Source of the DNA: a virus
Reading direction: 5' to 3' (one strand)
Virus record (IMG/VR): IMGVR_UViG_3300030419_002672
Location: 1 to 25,465 of that record
DNA length: 25,465 nucleotides
Shown here: positions 21,517 to 25,465 of the stretch, piece by piece
Layout: each line of letters opens with the position of its first letter
Position numbering within the stretch: the first letter of the stretch is position 1
Notes under the pieces: generated by a model
What the model saw: only the letters and a program-made list of their open reading frames with translations
The model's database searches: none
What the model was told of the DNA's origin: nothing
Made by a program: the position numbers and the translations under genes

Positions 21517-21556
21517 AAGCCCTAGTTAATTAAATTTAGCTAGGGCTTTTTGTTTC
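21517..21556 (+). terminator. Rho-independent terminator after first early gene
   Basis: AAGCCCTAG (21517-21525) pairs perfectly with CTAGGGCTT (21540-21548) around a 14-base loop, and is followed by TTTTGTTTCC. The combination of 9-bp stem and U-tract on the plus strand is a standard intrinsic terminator. It lies 26 bases after the stop of the 127-residue gene, so later early genes need readthrough, antitermination or another promoter. Confidence 0.82.
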
Positions 21557-21613
21557 CCCTAATATTTGTTAGTGTATACATTTATAAAGATTATAAAGGA
21601 AAGGTAAGGCAAT

Positions 21614-21850
21614 ATGGATAAGTACAATGTAAAGAAAGAAAGAATAGATGAAGATACTTACAAAGTAACTTATACTTTAAAGGAAAGGAAATGTAGTATC
21701 TGTAGTAATAAAAGGAAAGCAAAGGACATAAGTATAGTAAAGTATCCAATCATACATGAAACAATGGGCAGATTGATAATGACAAAGAAAGTCTGTACCG
21801 AATGCTATGATGATGTGAAAGAGATACTTGACAACTTAACTTATAACTAA
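21614..21850 (+). CDS. Small zinc-finger-like protein
   Basis: The 78-residue protein has C27-x2-C30 (RKCSICSNKRKA) and C61-x2-C64 (KKVCTECYDD), a typical four-Cys zinc site. The N-terminal part (MDKYNVKKERIDEDTYKVTY) is charged with strands. Small zinc-finger proteins in phage early regions often bind nucleic acids or host polymerase, but this is not shown here. ATG at 21614 follows AAAGGAAAGGTAAGGCAAT. It opens a chain of closely spaced genes after the terminator. Confidence 0.75.
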   Translation: MDKYNVKKERIDEDTYKVTYTLKERKCSICSNKRKAKDISIVKYPIIHETMGRLIMTKKVCTECYDDVKEILDNLTYN

Positions 21851-21865
21851 AGGAAAGGTAATATA

Positions 21866-22045
21866 ATGCCTAATGTCAATGTAAAGGAATGGACAGAAAC
21901 AGAAGGTCGTGAAAGATGGGTAACACAAGGTATAATGTCTAATGGAAAGAAATGGACTTGTTATAGCTATGGAGTAAAGCAAAGGAAGGCAAGTGCTGTA
22001 AAGGAAGTGTACACGAAAGGTAAATGGAAAGTAAAAGATAACTAG
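21866..22045 (+). CDS. Small basic 59-aa protein, unknown function
   Basis: ATG at 21866 follows AAAGGAAAGGTAATATA, almost the same leader as the previous gene. The product starts MPNVNVKEWTETEGRERWVT and is rich in Lys and Trp, with a TCYSYGVKQRKASAV segment and a basic end (KGKWKVKDN). The Trp/Lys content suggests a small beta fold that could bind nucleic acid, similar in feel to short phage DNA-binding proteins, but there is no recognised family. Confidence 0.7.
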   Translation: MPNVNVKEWTETEGRERWVTQGIMSNGKKWTCYSYGVKQRKASAVKEVYTKGKWKVKDN

Positions 22046-22065
22046 TAAAGGAAAGGAAGGGCAGT

Positions 22066-22290
22066 ATGAGTAAGCAAGGGTTGGCTTGGAGTAAGTTAAA
22101 TGATTATGTATCAAGCAAGACTGGAATGCACTTACATGATTTCTCTGATATTGATATGTATATGTGGATTGATGATGACATGACAGAAAAGGAAATAGAT
22201 GATTTAATTCCAGAAATGGCATGGGACTTGTTAGATAATAATGGTATGGACAGAGATACATTAGATGAATTAATATATGGGGAGGAATAG
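22066..22290 (+). CDS. Small acidic protein, unknown function
   Basis: The 74-residue product starts MSKQGLAWSKLNDYVSSKTG and is strongly acidic after residue 25 (DIDMYMWIDDDMTEKEIDD, then ELIYGEE at the end). There is no cysteine or membrane segment. ATG at 22066 follows AAAGGAAAGGAAGGGCAGT. Small acidic proteins may mimic DNA and inhibit host DNA-binding proteins, but that is a general possibility only. It ends one base before the next start. Confidence 0.7.
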   Translation: MSKQGLAWSKLNDYVSSKTGMHLHDFSDIDMYMWIDDDMTEKEIDDLIPEMAWDLLDNNGMDRDTLDELIYGEE

Positions 22291-22291
22291 T

Positions 22292-22609
22292 ATGCCAGCA
22301 TCACCTGTAGTAAAACAATTACCACATTATCCTAAAGGATATAGAAGGTTGGAGAAAGTAATAATACCAGATAGTAAAACAGACCACTATTATAGTGTAT
22401 GGTATGACAAGACTGTAAATGAGAAAGGTAGAGATGAATGGTATGCATCACTTATGTGCTGTCAGATGTATGACAGACCAAGTATTACTGATAATTGGTA
22501 TCACGTAGAAGAGTTATCAGAAGAACACTATGATTTAATCTGTACAATAGAGGTTGTATTTGATATATCATTTCATAGGAGTATATTTACACTGAACCCT
22601 TCGGAGTGA
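22292..22609 (+). CDS. Early hypothetical protein, 105 aa
   Basis: The product starts MPASPVVKQLPHYPKGYRRL and contains DHYYSVWYDKTVNEKGRDEW, a mixed strand and aromatic segment, and CTIEVVFDISFHRSIFTLN near the end. The chosen ATG (22292) has GGGGAGGAATAGT just before it. An in-frame ATG at 22277 overlaps that site and is less likely. Two adjacent cysteines and a third later are present. It is the last gene before the structured gene-free stretch. Function unknown. Confidence 0.72.
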   Translation: MPASPVVKQLPHYPKGYRRLEKVIIPDSKTDHYYSVWYDKTVNEKGRDEWYASLMCCQMYDRPSITDNWYHVEELSEEHYDLICTIEVVFDISFHRSIFTLNPSE

Positions 22610-22620
22610 GAAGGAGGAAC

Positions 22621-22706
22621 GCATACAGCTAGGTCTGTATGTTATACTAGAAAAGGGCAGTTCGAAGTAATAGTAGATTAAATACTAAACATGTAGTAGC
22701 TGCCCT
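22621..22706 (+). ncRNA. Candidate structured RNA element 1
   Basis: The strand has stops in all three plus frames here. CATACAG (22622-22628) and CTGTATG (22635-22641) form a perfect 7-bp hairpin. AGGGCAG (22654-22660) and CTGCCCT (22700-22706) pair perfectly and enclose TAGTA-GATTAAA-TACTA, a 5-bp stem with a 7-base loop at 22671-22687. A competing pairing, CAGCT (22626-22630) with AGCTG (22698-22702), corresponds to the outer stem of the neighbouring element. Sequence similarity to that element supports a real repeated structure. Whether it is a free RNA or a leader element cannot be told. Confidence 0.45.
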
Positions 22707-22723
22707 AAGATTTGTTACAAAAA

Positions 22724-22817
22724 ACCAGAGCTGATAGTCTGCAGCCTATAAGATAGCTATCGAAGTAATTATAGAGGCATAAAGATACATAAAGGTAACT
22801 GTATTGACAGCTCTGGT
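22724..22817 (+). ncRNA. Candidate structured RNA element 2, cloverleaf-like
   Basis: ACCAGAGCTG (22724-22733) pairs without error with CAGCTCTGGT (22808-22817), closing a 94-base element. Inside, three short hairpins are possible: ATAG/CTAT (22734-22737 with 22746-22749), CTAT/ATAG (22757-22760 with 22771-22774), and ATAC/GTAT (22785-22788 with 22801-22804). The outline recalls a cloverleaf, but the T-loop signature, a 5-bp anticodon stem and CCA-type end are missing, so it is not called as a tRNA. It shares TCGAAGTAAT and other blocks with element 1. The next gene starts 27 bases later. Confidence 0.5.
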
Positions 22818-22843
22818 AAATATTAAAAAAGAAAGGAAAGAAA

Positions 22844-22999
22844 ATGCAGAATGTAAGATATGATTGGCTAGAACAGAAAATGATGGCTGATGAGTTCAAG
22901 CAAAAGCTTATGGACTTAGGAGAGGAAGACTTTGTTATGTATATAATACAGGAAGCAAAGAGAACTGTTGAACTTGTAAAAGGAGAGGATAATGAATAA
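22844..22999 (+). CDS. Small 51-aa helical acidic protein
   Basis: ATG at 22844 follows AAAGAAAGGAAAGAAA. The product starts MQNVRYDWLEQKMMADEFKQ and is a probable pair of helices (KLMDLGEEDFVMYIIQEAKR), acidic at the end. Its stop overlaps the next gene by eight bases. It opens a long chain of overlapping genes after the structured stretch. No family is recognised. Confidence 0.7.
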   Translation: MQNVRYDWLEQKMMADEFKQKLMDLGEEDFVMYIIQEAKRTVELVKGEDNE

Positions 23000-23153
23000 A
23001 TCAAGTAAAGGCTGGAGTGTCTGGGTTGGTGGCACTGAAGTTAATGATTATTATCTTAACTATGAAAAGGCATCAGAACTATATATTAAATATATAGACA
23101 ATGGATATACAGATGTTGTGATAAGATGGGAGTTAATAAAAAATGAACTGTAA
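22992..23153 (+). CDS. Small 53-aa protein, unknown function
   Basis: ATG at 22992 lies eight bases inside the end of the previous gene, with AAAGGAGAGGATA as ribosome site. The product starts MNKSSKGWSVWVGGTEVNDY, followed by YYLNYEKASELYIKYIDNGY and VVIRWELI, a strand-helix-strand pattern of a compact fold. Similar tiny proteins that sense or modify are common in phage early blocks, without known role. It overlaps the next gene by 11 bases. Confidence 0.72.
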   Translation: MNKSSKGWSVWVGGTEVNDYYLNYEKASELYIKYIDNGYTDVVIRWELIKNEL

Positions 23154-23325
23154 ATATTGCAAAGATAAGTTAGTCAAGGGTGACAATGCTAATAATGATA
23201 GTGATGTTATCTGCGTAGAATGTAGTGAAGAGGGATATAGTATATGGGTTAATTCAACTGTCAAGGGTGATGTTGAACATATACTTGGAAATAACAAAGA
23301 AAGGAAAGAAAATGATAATAGATAA
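23143..23325 (+). CDS. Small zinc-ribbon-like protein
   Basis: The 60-residue product has C3-x2-C6 (MNCKYCKDKL) and C24-x2-C27 (VICVECSEEG), a compact four-Cys zinc site. The rest is polar with a charged end (NNKERKENDNR). Its last codons contain the ribosome site of the next gene. Its start overlaps the previous gene by 11 bases with a weak leader (GGGAGTTAATAAAA). It could bind nucleic acid or a host protein; nothing more specific can be seen. Confidence 0.72.
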   Translation: MNCKYCKDKLVKGDNANNDSDVICVECSEEGYSIWVNSTVKGDVEHILGNNKERKENDNR

Positions 23326-23542
23326 ACCACATCAGATAGAACTGTATAGATTAGCTGCACTTAAATCTATGCTAAAGCTGGAAATATTGGGTATGAAGAG
23401 ACATGGTAGGTCTGCATATTCAATAGCAAAGGAAGAATTTGGTATCAAGGGTAATAAGAAGAAGGTACTTGAACAAATTACAGAAATAATAAGAATAATC
23501 AAACAATACGATGTAATCAAGGGAGGCAAAGCAAATGGATAA
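23312..23542 (+). CDS. Conserved small phage protein, 76 aa
   Basis: The product starts MIIDKPHQIELYRLAALKSM and contains LEILGMKRHGRSAYSIAKEE followed by FGIKGNKKKVLEQITEIIR. I recall this pattern from small proteins of many phages, of unknown function. The basic, helical GMKRHGRSAYSIAK section may bind nucleic acid. ATG at 23312 follows AAAGAAAGGAAAGAAA, identical to the leader at 22844. An in-frame upstream ATG (23225) would overlap the zinc-ribbon gene heavily and is rejected. Overlaps both neighbours. Confidence 0.78.
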   Translation: MIIDKPHQIELYRLAALKSMLKLEILGMKRHGRSAYSIAKEEFGIKGNKKKVLEQITEIIRIIKQYDVIKGGKANG

Positions 23543-23765
23543 AATAAAAGTACAGGGGAAGAACCCTAATAGATGTGATGTATGTGTAGGAGTATATCTT
23601 TCAAATGTTCCTATTGGATTAGCATCAGAAGACTACTTGGAGTTTTTAAAAGATGATATGAGAGATGGAGCATTACATATAACTGGTCATGATACTGTAG
23701 AGGCATGGTATGATGCAGACCATGAAGATGCAAGAGATTATAAAAAAGGAGAAGTAAATGAATAA
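23535..23765 (+). CDS. Small acidic protein, 76 aa
   Basis: The product starts MDKIKVQGKNPNRCDVCVGV with one CxxC pair (CDVC) and a second half that is acidic and His-containing (LHITGHDTVEAWYDADHEDA). A single CxxC is not enough for a zinc site alone, though the histidines could help. ATG at 23535 follows AAGGGAGGCAAAGCAA and overlaps the previous gene by eight bases. Its stop overlaps the next start. Unknown function. Confidence 0.72.
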   Translation: MDKIKVQGKNPNRCDVCVGVYLSNVPIGLASEDYLEFLKDDMRDGALHITGHDTVEAWYDADHEDARDYKKGEVNE

Positions 23766-24174
23766 AGAACAGAAACAAGATATGATGTTAAAGATAATAC
23801 AAGACACTGTAACCTTTTATGGTGATAACCCAAAGGAGCGTAGGTGTATAGCTGATGATGGTAGCTGTCAGTATACCTTTGAAGATAAGCACTGTGCTAT
23901 AGGTAGATACTTAAAACCACAGTACCAATCAGAGAATTGGAGAGAGAATGAAGAGAGTGTTAGGGGGCTTATGGATGTTGGTGAAGAACATAATGAGATA
24001 GACTGGTGCTTAGAAGACGAGGTGCATGGGCTTGGTGTTGAGTTTTGGGCAGACTTACAGGATATGCATGACGGCAGGACAAACTGGGACTATGAAGACA
24101 AGGGATTAAGCCCTCATGGAGAAATGCAGTGTAAAAAAATGATACGTAATGTCAAGGATGATATGTATGAGTAA
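23758..24174 (+). CDS. Conserved phage hypothetical protein, 138 aa
   Basis: The product contains FYGDNPKERRCIADDGSCQY and HCAIGRYLKPQY, a pattern I associate with an uncharacterised protein shared by many phages. Four cysteines and several histidines lie along the chain (RRC, GSC, KHC, DWC, MQC), suggesting a metal site or disulfides. The middle is acidic and rich in Trp (EIDWCLEDEVHGLGVEFWAD). ATG at 23758 follows AAAGGAGAAGTAA. Overlaps both neighbours by eight bases. No membrane or signal segment. Confidence 0.78.
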   Translation: MNKEQKQDMMLKIIQDTVTFYGDNPKERRCIADDGSCQYTFEDKHCAIGRYLKPQYQSENWRENEESVRGLMDVGEEHNEIDWCLEDEVHGLGVEFWADLQDMHDGRTNWDYEDKGLSPHGEMQCKKMIRNVKDDMYE

Positions 24175-24394
24175 GCAGAAGTGTAATGGATGTGATAATA
24201 CAACAGAGTCACATAGACCAATAACTCAGCATTGGTGGGCAAGGTGTGATACATATGGTATATATACTGGAATCTATTGTGATGAGTGCTATGACTCTGA
24301 TGATAGTGATAAGTACCCATATCGTAAAGATGACTATGCTCCAGACTTAGAGCATGGTGAACATATATATTCAGAAGAAGAAAGGAGTAACTAA
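24167..24394 (+). CDS. Small Cys-rich zinc-binding-like protein
   Basis: The 75-residue product starts MSKQKCNGCDNTTESHRPIT, with C6-x2-C9, and later C27 and YCDECYDSDD (C38-x2-C41), a probable four-Cys zinc site. The C-terminal half is very acidic (DDYAPDLEHGEHIYSEEE). The chosen ATG (24167) follows AAGGATGATATGT and overlaps the previous gene by eight bases. An in-frame ATG at 24149 is less likely. Function unknown. Confidence 0.72.
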   Translation: MSKQKCNGCDNTTESHRPITQHWWARCDTYGIYTGIYCDECYDSDDSDKYPYRKDDYAPDLEHGEHIYSEEERSN

Positions 24395-24642
24395 TGGCAC
24401 ATTTTAGAGCCGAAATAAAAGGTGGTAGAGGTTCTGCTAGTAGGTTAGGACATAAAACCACAGGAATAAAAGGTCATACATATGGCTGGAGTTCCGGTGT
24501 AAGAGTAGAAGGCAGGTACGATGAAGACTTAGAGTGTGATGTGTTTGTATTATATCAAACAACAGGTTCTAGTCTTCGTGGTGGAGATAAAATGATAGGC
24601 AAACTTGTAGGTGAGAAGTTTGTAGCTGTAGAGAATACATAA
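24394..24642 (+). CDS. Conserved small phage protein, 82 aa
   Basis: The product starts MAHFRAEIKGGRGSASRLGH and continues KTTGIKGHTYGWSSGVRVEG, then DVFVLYQTTGSSLRG. This pattern recurs in many phages and is uncharacterised, to my knowledge. It is basic at the start and has strand-type alternation later, so it could be a small beta-barrel nucleic acid-binding protein. ATG at 24394 follows AAGAAAGGAGTAACTA. It overlaps both neighbours by one base (TAATG). Function not shown. Confidence 0.8.
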   Translation: MAHFRAEIKGGRGSASRLGHKTTGIKGHTYGWSSGVRVEGRYDEDLECDVFVLYQTTGSSLRGGDKMIGKLVGEKFVAVENT

Positions 24643-24725
24643 TGACTAGTATTATAAGTTTTATAATGACTGTTGTTATAATTGCATGTTTAATAAATGA
24701 ACTAATAAGGGGAACAGATGATTGA
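24642..24725 (+). CDS. Very small 27-aa membrane peptide
   Basis: ATG at 24642 overlaps the previous stop (TAATG). The product MTSIISFIMTVVIIACLINE continues LIRGTDD: one hydrophobic helix with a short charged end. Its final codons hold the ribosome site (AAGGGGAACAG) of the next gene, which starts eight bases before its stop. The frame fits exactly between two real genes, which supports it, but it has no strong site of its own. A membrane peptide that affects the host is possible. Confidence 0.55.
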   Translation: MTSIISFIMTVVIIACLINELIRGTDD

Positions 24726-24945
24726 ATTTAAATACAATGATGTAATGAAGAGATGGGATGTACTTGTACCTTTCACTTTAAAGACAGAAGGATATAAAGA
24801 AGAAGGTCATCAGCATGTAGCATCTATATCTGAAGATGACAAGATCACAGTACACAAAGATGTACACTTAACACTTATGAGGCAGATTCTCTTAGGTTGG
24901 GATGAGTTCTCATTAGAAATTGTAGAAGATGAGGAGGTATTATAA
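24718..24945 (+). CDS. Early hypothetical protein, 75 aa
   Basis: The product starts MIEFKYNDVMKRWDVLVPFT, then EGHQHVASISEDDKITVHKD and VHLTLMRQILLGWDEFSLEI. Strand-rich start and a helix near the end indicate a compact fold. No cysteine or membrane segment. ATG at 24718 is preceded by AAGGGGAACAG. Overlaps both neighbours (last base shared with the next gene). No family is recognised. Confidence 0.72.
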   Translation: MIEFKYNDVMKRWDVLVPFTLKTEGYKEEGHQHVASISEDDKITVHKDVHLTLMRQILLGWDEFSLEIVEDEEVL

Positions 24946-25442
24946 TGGGATTTGATTTACATGGAATGAATCCAGAAACATCAACACCAGAGCCTACATG
25001 GAAAAAAGGTGATCCATGGATTGTAGATGGCAACAGAAGATATCTTGATCCAAAGATAGAAAAAGAATATCGTGAGCATATGGATGCTGTTATTGAGTGG
25101 CAAGATAACAGCGAGGGTGCTTACTTTAGGAGTAATGTATGGTTCTGGAGACCACTATGGAGTTATGTATGTAGTGTCTGTGAGTTTATTACAGATAAAG
25201 ATATGAATGAAGGATTCATGAATAATGGACATACAATAGCCAAGACAAAGTCAAAACGCATAGCTAGTAGATTGCGTAAACTATTTAACAGAGGTGATGT
25301 CCATGCTTATGATGACTACTACAAAAACAAAGCAAAGAAATTAAGTGATAGTGATTGGAGTAAGAATTATCCATTCGATGTCAAGCATGTATTAGAGTTT
25401 GCTAATTTCTGTGAAAAGTCTGGAGGTTTCCAAATATGGTAG
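24945..25442 (+). CDS. Conserved phage hypothetical protein, 165 aa
   Basis: The product starts MGFDLHGMNPETSTPEPTWK and contains GAYFRSNVWFWRPLWSYVCS, a Trp-rich pattern that I recall from many phage proteins of unknown function. The C-terminal part is basic and helical (SKRIASRLRKLFNRGDVHAY), then VLEFANFCEKSGGFQIW. No catalytic motif is seen. ATG at 24945 follows AGGAGGTATTATA. Overlaps the next start by seven bases. Largest protein of the early block in this window. Confidence 0.8.
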   Translation: MGFDLHGMNPETSTPEPTWKKGDPWIVDGNRRYLDPKIEKEYREHMDAVIEWQDNSEGAYFRSNVWFWRPLWSYVCSVCEFITDKDMNEGFMNNGHTIAKTKSKRIASRLRKLFNRGDVHAYDDYYKNKAKKLSDSDWSKNYPFDVKHVLEFANFCEKSGGFQIW

Positions 25443-25465
25443 ATAAAGATGATATAATAGATCAA
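25436..25465 (+). CDS. Start of a further early gene (partial)
   Basis: ATG at 25436 follows GGAGGTTTCCAAAT and overlaps the end of the previous gene by seven bases, as most genes in this block do. Only the first ten codons are inside the window (MVDKDDIIDQ). The rest lies beyond the right edge, so neither length nor function can be given. Confidence 0.62.
   Translation, partial: MVDKDDIIDQ

Noticed and set aside
21566-21597. Promoter before the 21614 gene
   Set aside because: TTGTTA and several TATAAA-like words are present, but no pair has a spacing near 17 bases, so it is not reported as a feature.
22654-22706. Short or armless tRNA (5-bp stem with 7-base loop inside a 7-bp stem)
   Set aside because: Only 53 bases long, with no D or T arm. 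TTCGAA lies next to the 5-prime stem, not the 3-prime one, on either strand.
22724-22817. tRNA gene
   Set aside because: The outline is cloverleaf-like, but there is no T-loop signature near the 3-prime end, no 5-bp anticodon stem with a 7-base loop in the right place, and the outer stem is 10 bp rather than 7.
22705-23004. 99-residue minus-strand open frame
   Set aside because: It runs opposite to two well-supported small plus-strand genes and the RNA elements, and its Ser/Ile/Phe-rich translation is typical of the reverse of purine-rich coding sequence.
23225-23311. Earlier start for the 76-residue gene at 23312
   Set aside because: The extension overlaps nearly all of the second half of the zinc-ribbon gene, and the ATG at 23312 has a leader identical to another gene start.

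Overview
The window is part of the genome of a tailed double-stranded DNA phage (Caudoviricetes), AT-rich, with densely packed and often overlapping genes. Its structural proteins (low-complexity beta-rich fibre proteins, an SU10-type capsid protein, neck proteins with a conserved N-terminal motif) look like those of uncultured marine phages. A portal, scaffold, capsid, neck and nozzle-like set is present, but no tape measure or tail-tube gene is seen, which suggests a short-tailed podovirus. The host cannot be read from the sequence. Many genes have Shine-Dalgarno (SD) sites, so a host that uses SD initiation is likely. No integrase, tRNA, CRISPR array or insertion sequence was found.

Left part (1-19525, all minus strand): the late block, read from right to left. 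It starts with the terminase small subunit, then a zinc-ribbon protein, a lysis-like cassette (M15 L-alanyl-D-glutamate endolysin plus three small membrane or secreted proteins), terminase large subunit, portal, scaffold, major capsid protein and a probable decoration protein. A hairpin follows, then two DAR-motif low-complexity proteins, a small Cys-pair protein, three neck-type proteins, a series of fibre or appendage proteins, a metallophosphoesterase, small membrane proteins (one holin-like), and a large nozzle-like tail protein that runs off the left edge.

Middle (19526-21107): a 422-bp gene-free control region holds an extreme AT tract, a minus-strand consensus -10 box for the late block, and a terminator that closes a separate minus-strand block of four small genes (19948-20890). 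Between this block and the plus-strand genes is a divergent promoter region with a consensus TTGACA box.

Right part (21108-25465, plus strand): a probable early block of about 16 very small genes of unknown function. Most overlap or nearly touch, and many use a repeated AAAGGAAAG-type ribosome binding site. The first gene has its own rho-independent terminator. The block is interrupted by about 230 bp (22610-22843) that has stops in every plus frame and holds two adjacent, related, foldable elements. This is the best candidate for an undescribed element in the window.

Function is secure for terminase, portal, scaffold, capsid, endolysin and phosphoesterase. It is probable for neck and fibre proteins and unknown for nearly all early genes.
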